A stretch of DNA of 7,223 nt from Gammaproteobacteria bacterium (GCA_026193125.1 JAPHSC010000168.1:1-7223); one strand, 5' to 3'. Counted from the first letter of the stretch, positions 1-6,566 are shown. The notes: generated from the letters alone by a model not told the origin. Translations and numbers: made by a program.

Positions 1-453
1 CATCACGCCCGATAATCTCCACTGGCCGTCTACCGGCTCCAGCTGGACGTAGTAGCGAGGCTGGCGCGCCGGCAGCACGCCCGCGTATGCGTTCCCCGTG
101 GCCAGGAGCACGATTCGCTGGTCCAACTCCGGCAGCGTGGGGTGCGCGAGTTTGAGTACCAGCGACTCGGGCGTGGGGGTCAGCATTCCGGATAGACTGA
201 CTGACAGCACAGGCGCAGCCCCCGGGCCCACGGCAAGCGCGGCATGCAGTGCCAGATTCCTGGCCTGCTGGTCCAAGCGGTAGTCGCGCTCGTTGGCCAG
301 CCCGATTCGAGCATAGTCGTCCACGACCAGGGCCGGCGGATTGGAGGCGGCCAGGTAGACGGTGTACAGGCTGGCGCACACGGCCGTGGCAGGCAGGGCT
401 ATCAGAAACCAGGGCCAGAACTGGCGGTACCAGGGCTGTATGTGATTTGGCAT
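1..453 (-). CDS. ccoH: FixH/CcoH family cbb3 oxidase assembly protein (3' end cut by window edge)
   Basis: The frame is open from an ATG at 453 to the window edge, giving 151 residues without a stop; FixH proteins are usually about 150-175 residues, so only a short C-terminal tail should be missing. The N-terminus has the family's PWYRQFWPWFL signature at residues 7-17, running into one membrane helix (about 14-35). The conserved VVDDYARIGLA stretch (43-53) follows, then a periplasmic domain ending in YYVQLEPVDGQWRL (134-147). The start is backed by GGAAAG 5 bases upstream, and ccoG stops 14 bases before it, so the two are co-transcribed. Family knowledge: FixH/CcoH is a single-helix protein needed for assembly or stability of the cbb3 oxidase and found associated with it. 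The exact biochemical step is unsettled. The family call is firm. Confidence 0.93.
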   Translation of the reverse strand, partial: MPNHIQPWYRQFWPWFLIALPATAVCASLYTVYLAASNPPALVVDDYARIGLANERDYRLDQQARNLALHAALAVGPGAAPVLSVSLSGMLTPTPESLVLKLAHPTLPELDQRIVLLATGNAYAGVLPARQPRYYVQLEPVDGQWRLSGVM

Positions 454-467
454 GAGCTTTCCGTGAA

Positions 468-1862
468 TTAGCGGCGTGGCGCCGGGCCGATAAATCGAGT
501 CGGCTCGCTGATTTTTAAATCCGGCCGGTCTGTGGCCCTCAAGGTCAGGGTAATGGTATTGCCGGATTCAGTCATGCCATTTTCCGGGACCCTCACACGG
601 GCCGCAAGCGTGGCCACTTCTCCGGATTCGACGGTGATATTGTCGGTATCCAAATCCAGGTGTATCCCGCTCAAACCGTCGACTTCCAGAGTGTAGCGGT
701 GCGCCGCGGTGTCCATGTTCATGATTTTCAGCGTATACACGTTTTCGATCATGCCATGATTGGTCATTCGATAGAGCGCATTGCGGTCGCGGATCACATC
801 GAGGACCAATGGCATGCGGTGACCGACGGCATAGGCGAACCCGGCTATCAGCGCCATGAGAATAACGCCATATACTATCAGGCGTGGACGCAGGACCCAG
901 GTCTCCTTTTTCTCCAGCGCGTTCTCCGTGGTGTAACGAACCAGGCCTCTCGAGTAACCGACCTTGTCCATTACCTCGTCACAGGCATCCACGCAGGCCG
1001 CACAGGCAATGCAATCGATTTGCAGACCCTCGCGAATGTCGATTCCCGTCGGACATACCTGCACACAGAGAGTGCAGTCTATGCAGTCCCCCAGTCCCTG
1101 GGTCTTGTAGTCGATGCCGCGCTTGCGGCTGCCCCGGGGTTCGCCCCGTTCCACGTCATAGGAAATCACCAGGGTGTCGCGATCGAACATGGCGCTTTGG
1201 AATCGCGCGTAGGGGCACATGTACTTGCAGACCTGTTCGCGCATGTAACCGGCATTGCCATAGGTGGCAAAGCTGTAGAAAATTATCCAGAACGTTTCCC
1301 AGCGTCCCAGGTCCAGCGTAAGCAGACGCGCGCCAAGCTCGTCGATAGGCGTGAAGAAGCCCACGAAAGTGAAGCCGGTCCAGGCGGCAAAGCTTATCCA
1401 GAGAAGTTGTTTACTGCCTTTGCGCAGGATCTTCTCCCTTCCCCAGGGAGCCTTGTCCAGCTTCATACGATGGCGGCGATCACCCTCGGTCCAGTGTTCC
1501 ATCCACAGGAATACTTCGGTCCACACGGTCTGGGGGCAGGCATAGCCACACCAGAGTCTGCCTGCCAGGGCGGTAAAAAAGAACAGCGACACGGCTGCGA
1601 TGATCAGCAGCCAGGCCATCAGGTAGAAATCCTGGGGCCAGAATGTCAGGCCGAATATATAGAACTTGCGAGCCGGCAGGTCGAACAACAGTGCCTGGTG
1701 ATCACCCCAGTTGACCCATGGCAGGAGGTAGTAGAGACCCAGCAGTGCAAATACGGCAAGTGTGCGCAGGCGCTGAAAGCGACCCTTGATTTCCTTCGGG
1801 TAAACTTTCTTGCTGGCTTCGTAATAACTCTCAGCACCCTTGGGTGCGGGGTCGGTTTTCAT
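468..1862 (-). CDS. ccoG: CcoG (RdxA/FixG) polyferredoxin, cupric reductase for cbb3 assembly
   Basis: A 464-residue inner-membrane iron-sulfur protein of normal length for the family. Helices lie at about 34-50, 80-99, 152-170, 189-205 and 328-347. A cytoplasmic double ferredoxin domain carries two complete Cys sets for 4Fe-4S clusters: C260, C263, C266, C270 (followed by Pro) and C284, C287, C290, C294. Two further Cys pairs, C105/C109 (WCGYACPQ) and C212/C216 (VCKYMCPYARFQ), are the hallmarks that separate CcoG from ordinary ferredoxins. Residues 350-464 form the C-terminal Ig-like FixG domain. Family knowledge: CcoG reduces Cu(II) to Cu(I) on the route to the CuB centre of CcoN. The gene starts 12 bases after the small upstream gene. 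Its ribosome site is modest: AGG about 11 bases before the ATG, plus AAGG touching it. No residue expected of the family appears to be missing. Confidence 0.97.
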   Translation of the reverse strand: MKTDPAPKGAESYYEASKKVYPKEIKGRFQRLRTLAVFALLGLYYLLPWVNWGDHQALLFDLPARKFYIFGLTFWPQDFYLMAWLLIIAAVSLFFFTALAGRLWCGYACPQTVWTEVFLWMEHWTEGDRRHRMKLDKAPWGREKILRKGSKQLLWISFAAWTGFTFVGFFTPIDELGARLLTLDLGRWETFWIIFYSFATYGNAGYMREQVCKYMCPYARFQSAMFDRDTLVISYDVERGEPRGSRKRGIDYKTQGLGDCIDCTLCVQVCPTGIDIREGLQIDCIACAACVDACDEVMDKVGYSRGLVRYTTENALEKKETWVLRPRLIVYGVILMALIAGFAYAVGHRMPLVLDVIRDRNALYRMTNHGMIENVYTLKIMNMDTAAHRYTLEVDGLSGIHLDLDTDNITVESGEVATLAARVRVPENGMTESGNTITLTLRATDRPDLKISEPTRFIGPAPRR

Positions 1863-1874
1863 CCTTGATCGTAC

Positions 1875-2177
1875 CTAGTTGGGGCCTCGACGGGTTCCGC
1901 TTCTGGCCAGGAACAGTGTCAATGCACTGGAGGCAAAGGCTATTCCCCAGAAGAAAAAGAAACCCAGGGCGTAGCCTGTCATCCTGCCCAAATCCCAGCT
2001 CGGAAAGGTTGCTTCCTGCAATACTGTCGGGTCAATGAACGCGAAAAAAAGCATGGTAGCCATCGCTCCAACCAGGAAAGATGGCCATGCAACGGCGGCA
2101 ATATCCTGGGCCCGCTGGCTCCATGTCCTCTCACCCGGCTCCAGCCCCGATTCGTCGCTACTCGGTATTTGTCCCAC
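1875..2177 (-). CDS. Small two-helix membrane protein of unknown function in the cco operon
   Basis: I place the start at a GTG (2175-2177) preceded by a strong ribosome site, GGGAGG, 5 bases upstream; this gives 100 residues. The start lies inside ccoP, overlapping its end by 20 bases, so translation is probably coupled. A longer version from an ATG at 2249 would overlap ccoP by 92 bases and add 24 residues with no membrane-protein character, so I reject it. The protein has a polar, acidic N-terminus (1-27), helix 1 at about 28-48 (containing WPSFLVGAMATMLFF), a short loop with FIDP and W61, helix 2 at about 66-90 (GYALGFFFFWGIAFASSALT), and a basic tail ending RSGTRRGPN. There are no Cys or His residues, so it is unlikely to bind heme or copper itself. 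I recall similar small proteins beside ccoP in other proteobacteria but know of no assigned function. A role in cbb3 assembly or stability is an inference from position only. Confidence 0.8.
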   Translation of the reverse strand: MGQIPSSDESGLEPGERTWSQRAQDIAAVAWPSFLVGAMATMLFFAFIDPTVLQEATFPSWDLGRMTGYALGFFFFWGIAFASSALTLFLARSGTRRGPN

Positions 2178-3063
2178 GCTCGCCTCCCAGGGACAGGCTG
2201 TACACGTAGGCTGCCAATACACGGACACGATCCTCGCCAAGAATCTCACCCTGGGCTGGCATGCGATTGTTAAGTCCTCCAGAGATTGTCTGGGCTATGC
2301 CCTCTCTTGAGCCTGAATGCAGCCATATGTCGTTAGTCAGGTCTGGCGCACCGAGAGCCTGGTTTCCTTTGCCCTGTGGCCCGTGGCAGGCTGCGCAAAA
2401 CATTGCGAACTTCTCCGTGCCTGCGGCGGCCAGGGTAGCGTCGTGCTCACGGCCATTGAGCTCAAGAACGTGCTCGGTGACCTGGGCGACGCCGTCTGCA
2501 CCCAGTGCTGGACCCCATGCGGGCATTACGCCATTGCGGCCCATCATGATGCTCAACTCGATGGTCGACGGATCGCCACCGTACATCCACTCGCTATCCG
2601 TGAGGTTTGGGAAGCTTCGAGCGCCACGTCCGTCTGAGCCGTGACACATGGCGCAGTTGTTCACGAACAGATTTCTGCCCGCACGCAAGGCATTTTCGTC
2701 CATCGCCAGCGTTTCAATATCAGTGGCGGCCATGCGGGCAAACAGTTCGCCATATTTGGCCTCTGCAGCCTGCACTTCCTGATCGTACTGGCCAACCTGG
2801 GTCCAGCCCGAGGTACCACCGAATTTGCCCATGCCCGGAAAAATCACCAGGTAAATCACGGCGAAAGCTATGGTCAGGTAAAAGGTCCACAGCCACCAAC
2901 GTGGAAGGGGATTGTTGAGTTCTTTCAGATCGCCGTCCCAGACGTGCCCGGTAGTGTCTTCTTCCCCGGGTGCTTTTTTCGAGGTCCAGCGGATTAGCCA
3001 GAGACAGCCGGCAATATTGATAACAGTGATGATGCTGATAAACCAGCCCCAGAAGTTACTCAT
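2158..3063 (-). CDS. ccoP: cbb3-type cytochrome c oxidase subunit III (diheme cytochrome c, CcoP)
   Basis: A 301-residue membrane-anchored diheme cytochrome c of usual length. It has two N-terminal helices (about 5-25 and 57-77), the two-helix form of CcoP, with the sequence NNPLPRWWLWTFYLT (50-64) typical of the family leading into the second. Two periplasmic cytochrome c domains follow. The first has CAMCH at 137-141 with probable axial Met180 in GVMPAW; the second has CAACH at 223-227 with probable axial Met268 in NRMPAQG. Family knowledge: CcoP receives electrons from soluble or membrane cytochromes c and passes them through CcoO to CcoN. Its ATG overlaps the TGA of ccoQ (ATGA), which points to translational coupling. 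Its own last 20 bases contain the start of the next small gene. Both heme sites are intact. Confidence 0.98.
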   Translation of the reverse strand: MSNFWGWFISIITVINIAGCLWLIRWTSKKAPGEEDTTGHVWDGDLKELNNPLPRWWLWTFYLTIAFAVIYLVIFPGMGKFGGTSGWTQVGQYDQEVQAAEAKYGELFARMAATDIETLAMDENALRAGRNLFVNNCAMCHGSDGRGARSFPNLTDSEWMYGGDPSTIELSIMMGRNGVMPAWGPALGADGVAQVTEHVLELNGREHDATLAAAGTEKFAMFCAACHGPQGKGNQALGAPDLTNDIWLHSGSREGIAQTISGGLNNRMPAQGEILGEDRVRVLAAYVYSLSLGGERGTNTE

Positions 3064-3230
3064 TTGACCAGGCCCCCTTTTCCGTTTTCATGTTCCTCAT
3101 CCTCAAGAGGCAGTTGCGCCGCCTCGTCGAAGTCGGCCTTGCGTCTGGAACTCCATGCCCACACGACTATGCCCAGGAAGACCAGGATCAGGAATGCGGT
3201 TGTAAGTCCGCGAAAAGTATTCATGTCCAT
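3060..3230 (-). CDS. ccoQ: cbb3-type oxidase small subunit CcoQ
   Basis: A 56-residue protein encoded in the gap between ccoO and ccoP. The translation begins MDMNTFRGLTTAFLILVFLG, with a single helix at about 8-26 and the family's W-AWSSRRK type of boundary (WAWSSRRKADFDEAA), then an acidic tail (PLEDEEHENG) and a basic end. The ATG at 3228-3230 is preferred over the one two codons later because GAGG lies 8 bases upstream of the first. ccoO ends 5 bases before this start, and the stop codon shares 4 bases with the ATG of ccoP. Family knowledge: CcoQ is a non-catalytic subunit that stabilises the complex or protects it from oxygen in some species. The identification rests on position, size, helix and tail composition, all of which fit. 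Confidence 0.93.
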   Translation of the reverse strand: MDMNTFRGLTTAFLILVFLGIVVWAWSSRRKADFDEAAQLPLEDEEHENGKGGLVK

Positions 3231-3235
3231 GTCGT

Positions 3236-3850
3236 CTACCTCGCGCCTCGAACAGCGGTGCCAAGACCTTGCAGGTAGGCTATCAATGCCTGCAGCTCGG
3301 TTTTCCCTTCCACCTGTGCGGAAGCTGCGGCGATATCTTCGTCACTGTAAGGCACGCCCAGGGTCTGCATGGCGCGCAATTTTCCTACAGTCTTTTCAGG
3401 ATCAATGGTCGAGTCCGCCAACCACGAGTAGCGCGGCATATTCGATTCTGGCACCACGTCCCTTGGATTCATCAAGTGAATACGGTGCCATTCGTCAGAG
3501 TAGCGGCCGCCAACCCGCGCCAGGTCGGGTCCGGTGCGTTTGGAGCCGAACTGGAAGGGATGGTCATATACGGATTCGCCGGCCAGCGAGTAATGACCGT
3601 AACGTTCGGTTTCGGCGCGGAAGGGCCTGATCATCTGCGAATGGCATCCGTAGCAGCCCTCGCGCAGGTAAATGTCACGTCCTTCCAGGGCAAGGGCGCT
3701 GTAGGGGGTCACGCCCGGTGATGGCTGATTTATGTCCGCCGAGAAGAACAGGGGGACGATTTCAACCAGGCCGCCGAAACTGATCGCGATTGCCACCAGT
3801 ACGCCGAGCAGACCGACATTTTTTTCTACCACTTCATGTGCATGTGCCAT
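3236..3850 (-). CDS. ccoO: cbb3-type cytochrome c oxidase subunit II (monoheme cytochrome c, CcoO)
   Basis: A 204-residue protein of normal CcoO length, with one N-terminal anchor helix (about 12-36, ending in EIVPLFF) and a periplasmic monoheme cytochrome c domain. The heme c site is CYGCHSQMIRPF (66-77), the strongly conserved CcoO signature; Met138 in SNMPRYSWL is the probable axial ligand. Also typical are GSKRTGPDLARVGGRYSDEWH (102-122) and MNPRDVVPESNMP. Family knowledge: it carries electrons from CcoP to the heme b of CcoN. The ATG has a very good ribosome site (GAGGAG) that begins within the TGA stop of ccoN, 14 bases after that gene, so it is clearly co-transcribed with ccoN. The sequence shows no truncation or missing ligand. 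Confidence 0.98.
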   Translation of the reverse strand: MAHAHEVVEKNVGLLGVLVAIAISFGGLVEIVPLFFSADINQPSPGVTPYSALALEGRDIYLREGCYGCHSQMIRPFRAETERYGHYSLAGESVYDHPFQFGSKRTGPDLARVGGRYSDEWHRIHLMNPRDVVPESNMPRYSWLADSTIDPEKTVGKLRAMQTLGVPYSDEDIAAASAQVEGKTELQALIAYLQGLGTAVRGAR

Positions 3851-3864
3851 GTCTGATCAACTCC

Positions 3865-5283
3865 TCAGGCAGATTGCGGAACGGGCTGGGCCTTGATGGA
3901 CTCGCCGGAACCGATGGTCTTGAACACGTTGTAGGTCATGATGAGGATTCCCACCAGGAACAGCACGCCACCCAGAAGACGTACGCTATAGAAGGGATAG
4001 GTCTGCTTGAGACTTTCCATGAAAGAGTAGGTTAGGGTGCCGTCTGCATTTACCGCGCGCCACATCAGGCCCTGCATGACGCCCGCCATCCACATGGCAG
4101 CGATGTACAGGACGATGCCGATCGTCGCGATCCAGAAATGTATGTCGATCAGACGGGTGCTATACATGCGCTCTTTACCCCACAGCTTGGGTACCAGCGC
4201 GTAAAGACAGCCCATGGAAATCATCGCGACCCAACCCAGGGCGCCAGAGTGTACATGGCCGATGGTCCAGTCGGTGTAGTGTGACAGGGCATTCACTGTC
4301 TTGATGGACATCATCGGACCTTCGAAGGTGGACATGCCATAAAAGGACAGGGAGACGATCATGAATTTGAGTATCGGATCGGTGCGCAATTTATGCCAGG
4401 CACCGGAAAGCGTCATCATGCCGTTAATCATGCCGCCCCAGGACGGTGCCAGCAGAATCAGCGAAAACGCCATGCCCAGTGACTGGGCCCAGTCAGGCAG
4501 GGTGGTGTAATGAAGATGATGCGGGCCCGCCCACATGTAGATGGAAATCAGCGCCCAGAAATGAACCACCGAAAGGCGGTATGAATATACCGGTCGTCCG
4601 GCTTGCTTGGGTACGAAGTAGTACATCATGCCGAGAAAGGCGGCGGTCAGGAAAAAGCCCACGGCATTGTGCCCGTACCACCATTGGACCATGGCGTCGA
4701 TGACGCCCGGATAGGCCGAATAGGATTTGGTGAGCGATATGGGTATCGCGATGCTGTTCACGATATGCAGTACGGCTACCGTGATGATATAGGCCCCGAA
4801 AAACCAGTTGGCGACATAAATATGCTTGATACGTCGTTTGACGATGGTGCCGAAAAACACGATGCCATAAGACACCCAGATCACTGCAATCAGCAGGTCA
4901 ATGGGCCATTCCAGCTCGGCATATTCCTTACCCTGGGTCAGGCCCAGAGGGAGGGTGACGGCGGCGAGGACAATAACCAGCTGCCAACCCCAAAAGGTCA
5001 GCGCCGCCAGCTTTTCTGCGAACAAGCGCACATGACAGGTTCTTTGCACGATGTAGTAGGAGCAGGCAAACAAGGCTGAGCCGCCGAAGGCAAAAATCAC
5101 TGCATTGGTATGCAGGGGGCGAAGACGCCCGTAAGACAACCAGGAAATGCCGGCGGTCAGATCCGGCCAGCGTAGCTCGGCGGCGATAATGACGCCCACT
5201 AGGAAGCCGACTATGCCCCACACAAGTGTCATGATGGTGAATTGCCGCACGACAGTGTCGTTATAGGTATTGGATTTGTCCAT
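3865..5283 (-). CDS. ccoN: cbb3-type cytochrome c oxidase catalytic subunit I (CcoN)
   Basis: A 472-residue heme-copper oxidase subunit with about 12 membrane helices. All key residues can be read: H58 (RPLHTNAVIF) and H345 for the low-spin heme b, H343 (GHVHSGALGW) for heme b3, H205 (WWYGHNAVGF), H255 and H256 (AGPHHLHY) for CuB, Y249 as the counterpart of the cross-linked active-site Tyr of the C-family, and E321 (FEGPMMS). These positions match the Pseudomonas stutzeri CcoN numbering as I recall it with a constant offset of two. It reduces O2 to water at low oxygen while pumping protons. As first gene of the operon it follows a 229-base divergent intergenic region; AGGG lies 8 bases before the ATG, a moderate ribosome site. 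The N-terminus MDKSNTYNDTVVRQF fits relatives, which supports this start. Confidence 0.99.
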   Translation of the reverse strand: MDKSNTYNDTVVRQFTIMTLVWGIVGFLVGVIIAAELRWPDLTAGISWLSYGRLRPLHTNAVIFAFGGSALFACSYYIVQRTCHVRLFAEKLAALTFWGWQLVIVLAAVTLPLGLTQGKEYAELEWPIDLLIAVIWVSYGIVFFGTIVKRRIKHIYVANWFFGAYIITVAVLHIVNSIAIPISLTKSYSAYPGVIDAMVQWWYGHNAVGFFLTAAFLGMMYYFVPKQAGRPVYSYRLSVVHFWALISIYMWAGPHHLHYTTLPDWAQSLGMAFSLILLAPSWGGMINGMMTLSGAWHKLRTDPILKFMIVSLSFYGMSTFEGPMMSIKTVNALSHYTDWTIGHVHSGALGWVAMISMGCLYALVPKLWGKERMYSTRLIDIHFWIATIGIVLYIAAMWMAGVMQGLMWRAVNADGTLTYSFMESLKQTYPFYSVRLLGGVLFLVGILIMTYNVFKTIGSGESIKAQPVPQSA

Positions 5284-5366
5284 TCGAAGAGCCCTGTGCT
5301 GGGTATTGCCGACTAGTCCGAAAGCCGGTCAAACCTGTCCCCCGGAGGCGTATCAAACCCCCACCG

Positions 5367-5395
5367 ATTGTATTCAGACCAATTGCTCATGCTAG
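5367..5395 (-). promoter_or_regulatory. Possible ccoN promoter (TACAAT -10)
   Basis: The minus strand carries TACAAT at 5367-5372, five of six matches to the sigma70 -10 consensus. With a 17-base spacer the -35 is CTAGCA (5390-5395), a poor match, as expected only if an activator assists. The leader to the ccoN ATG would be about 75 bases. There is no experimental or comparative support here, and the identical hexamer occurs again further upstream. Confidence 0.25.
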
Positions 5396-5423
5396 TGAAC
5401 GCCTGCATCTGCAAACATAGGTG

Positions 5424-5437
5424 ATTGTACGGATCAA
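5424..5437 (-). promoter_or_regulatory. Degenerate FNR/ANR-like site, possible
   Basis: On the minus strand this reads TTGATCCGTACAAT. The left half matches the FNR consensus TTGAT exactly, but the right half (ACAAT against ATCAA) matches at only two of five positions. If the TACAAT at 5367-5372 were the -10 of ccoN, this site would sit about 70 bases upstream of the start of transcription, a spacing used by class I activators of this family. That reading is inference, and chance occurrence is quite possible. Confidence 0.25.
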
Positions 5438-5512
5438 GGTAAAACAATCTCCAGTTTCCGCCTCGAGTCAGAGGCTGTTATCGTAGCGGCCACCGTATAG
5501 GGAGAAATATCA

Positions 5513-5989
5513 ATGTCCGTGCGATTGCCAGTGAGGCGTCTGTCGTGGGTGCTTCTATTGCTTGGTCTGCTCTCGGCTTGCGCCACCAGGCCACAACTTG
5601 TCGCGCCCGAGCTTGAAGCGGCCGGCATTCGTTTGCAGAGTATCGGGTTGTTGCAACAACAGTTCTTGTTGACGCTGCGTGTGTACAACCCGAATACCGT
5701 GCCCCTGCCGATTGAAGGGATCAAATACCAGGTCGAGCTTGGTGGCAGGCAAATGGCTGATGGGGAGACCGCCGTTGCCTTCTCGATACCGGCGCACGAA
5801 TCACGCGAGTTCGACCTGCGTTTGCGCACGGACTTGTTGTCCGGTTGGCGTGACCTGCAAGCATGGCTCTCCGGTTCGTCTGAGGATCTGGAATACAAGC
5901 TGTCGGGGACGGTTGATGTGGACATACCGTTCGTAAGACCGTTTCATTTCTCCCAGGCCGGGTCGATTCCATTGCGCCTGCAGCCCTGA
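5513..5989 (+). CDS. LEA14/WHy-domain lipoprotein
   Basis: A 158-residue protein with a basic start, a hydrophobic stretch (10-20) and a clear lipobox LSAC, so Cys23 should be lipidated after signal peptidase II cleavage. The mature part is a single LEA_2/WHy (water stress and hypersensitive response) type beta-sandwich domain. Its recognisable core is LTLRVYNPNTVPLPIEGIKYQVELGG (53-78), where the N-P-N motif is the family hallmark, followed by an alternating beta pattern (VAFSIPAHESREFDLRL). The ATG at 5513 has AGGGAGA 7 bases upstream. It is transcribed away from ccoN. The family in bacteria is mostly uncharacterised, with links to desiccation or stress proposed from plant relatives, so no specific function is assigned. 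Envelope location is well supported; outer membrane rather than inner is likely because there is no Asp after Cys23, although this was not tested. Confidence 0.88.
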   Translation: MSVRLPVRRLSWVLLLLGLLSACATRPQLVAPELEAAGIRLQSIGLLQQQFLLTLRVYNPNTVPLPIEGIKYQVELGGRQMADGETAVAFSIPAHESREFDLRLRTDLLSGWRDLQAWLSGSSEDLEYKLSGTVDVDIPFVRPFHFSQAGSIPLRLQP

Positions 5990-6069
5990 GGGTTGGGGAA
6001 CTATCAGGGGTCAGTGCTGGTCAGAATACTTGCGAAAAGGGGAAACAATAACCAGGGGGTTTGCAGCAA

Positions 6070-6321
6070 ATGAGTACCAGTCCGGGGTTTGCCAGGGCCA
6101 GGGTGAATTGGCCAAAGCGTATGCTGCTGACCCTATTCGGTGGCGGGCTGCTGTTGCTTGGCATATTGATGATATTTTTACCAGGTCCCGCGTTTGTGTT
6201 CGTGCCTGCCGGTCTGGCCCTGCTGGCCCTGGAATATGAGTTTGCCCGCCGTTGGCTGCATGCGGCTCGTCGCTGGCTGTCTGCCCATGCACGGAGCCGA
6301 CGGTGGCGCAGAAATAACTGA
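6070..6321 (+). CDS. Small PGPGW-type transmembrane protein
   Basis: An 83-residue protein from the ATG at 6070, which has an AGGGGG ribosome site 10 bases upstream; a TTG at 6061 is in frame but has that site almost touching it, so it is less likely. Two hydrophobic segments (about 18-37 and 40-55) are separated by PGP (38-40). The sequence FLPGPAFVFVPAGLALLALEYEFARRWL matches the pattern of the PGPGW family of putative membrane proteins (there usually PGPGW, here PGPAF), including the closing LA-LE-E-ARR helix. The C-terminal 25 residues are strongly basic (ARRWLHAARRW...RSRRWRRNN) and probably cytoplasmic. The function of the family is unknown. It follows the LEA14-like gene by 80 bases with no obvious terminator between, so the two may share a transcript. 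Confidence 0.8.
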   Translation: MSTSPGFARARVNWPKRMLLTLFGGGLLLLGILMIFLPGPAFVFVPAGLALLALEYEFARRWLHAARRWLSAHARSRRWRRNN

Positions 6322-6329
6322 ATAAATAT

Positions 6330-6391
6330 ACAGCTAAATAAATAGAACCAAGAATAACTGTATTTATACACATGTGTTTATTCACAGCTGT
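6330..6391. repeat. Imperfect inverted repeat in AT-rich intergenic DNA
   Basis: The outer arms are ACAGCT (6330-6335) and AGCTGT (6386-6391), exact reverse complements. Just inside them AATAAA (6337-6342) pairs with TTTATT (6377-6382), with a one-base spacer on the left and a three-base spacer on the right. The 34-base centre contains ACACATGTGT. In RNA the stem would be weak, so a protein-binding or DNA-bending site is as likely as a terminator. The repeat itself is seen directly; any role is inference. Confidence 0.5.
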
Positions 6392-6423
6392 TGGGCCTGC
6401 CCTGTTTTCGCACGGGCGATCGG

Positions 6424-6440
6424 GGTCGGTCTTGCCGACC
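6424..6440 (+). terminator. Short GC hairpin, possible weak terminator
   Basis: GGTCGG (6424-6429) and CCGACC (6435-6440) form a perfect six-base stem with a five-base loop TCTTG. It is about 100 bases after the PGPGW-type gene. The following bases are AACTTTATGG rather than a run of T, so it is a poor intrinsic terminator and may be chance or a regulatory hairpin. Confidence 0.25.
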
Positions 6441-6566
6441 AACTTTATGGACCTTGCGGGGTTGGGTGGGTTGGTTCTGTTTCACCGACTTGGCCCAGAC
6501 AATGGCATAATCCGTGAAACCGGAATGACCGGCCGATTCAATCAATAATGTGAGGCCCGTCAGGGG

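Larger units (their letters stand above)
5284..5512. promoter_or_regulatory. Divergent intergenic region between ccoN and the LEA14-like gene
   Basis: This 229-base gap must contain the leftward promoter of the cco operon and probably a rightward promoter for the lipoprotein gene. Reading both strands for TTGAT-N4-ATCAA, I find no full FNR/ANR palindrome. Two degenerate 14-base candidates are present (5424-5437 and 5369-5382, each 7 of 10 matches by my count). On the minus strand there are two TACAAT hexamers resembling -10 boxes, one at 5367-5372 and one within the first candidate, with poor -35 matches. No small gene is convincing here. Confidence 0.7.
6322..6566. other. Intergenic region with AT-rich block
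   Basis: This 245-base gap shows no convincing gene on either strand. Its left part (about 6320-6385) is strikingly rich in A and T compared with the flanking genes and contains an imperfect inverted repeat and the palindrome ACACATGTGT (6367-6376). The middle contains a short GC hairpin. The right part should hold the promoter of the protease gene; a CATAAT at 6506-6511 resembles a -10 box but lacks a well-placed -35. Confidence 0.6.

Noticed and set aside
660..1868. A 402-residue open frame on the plus strand opposite ccoG
   Set aside because: It lies almost entirely antisense to an unambiguous ccoG, shows no recognisable domain or helices, and its low-complexity His/Gln/Val-rich composition is what the opposite strand of a GC-rich gene gives.
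1875..2249. The longer (124-residue) start for the small membrane protein in the cco operon
   Set aside because: It would need a 92-base overlap with ccoP, and the added residues only mirror ccoP codons. The GTG at 2177 has a much better ribosome site.
3064..3630. A 188-residue open frame on the plus strand over ccoQ and ccoO
   Set aside because: It is antisense to two confirmed genes, rich in Arg, Ser and Pro, with no family resemblance.
5349..5356. TTGATA on the minus strand near the ccoN promoter as an FNR half site
   Set aside because: The other half, four bases on, is CTCCG and has no resemblance to ATCAA, so it is only a chance half site.
5434..5925. A 163-residue minus-strand frame opposite the LEA14-like gene
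   Set aside because: The plus-strand frame has a lipobox, a ribosome site and a recognisable domain; the minus-strand frame is Ser/Arg-rich with none of these.
6011..6442. Minus-strand frames of 143 and 116 residues opposite the PGPGW-type gene
   Set aside because: Their hydrophobic beginnings come from the AT-rich intergenic block, and the rest is the shadow of the plus-strand gene. There is no ribosome site or family match that I recognise.
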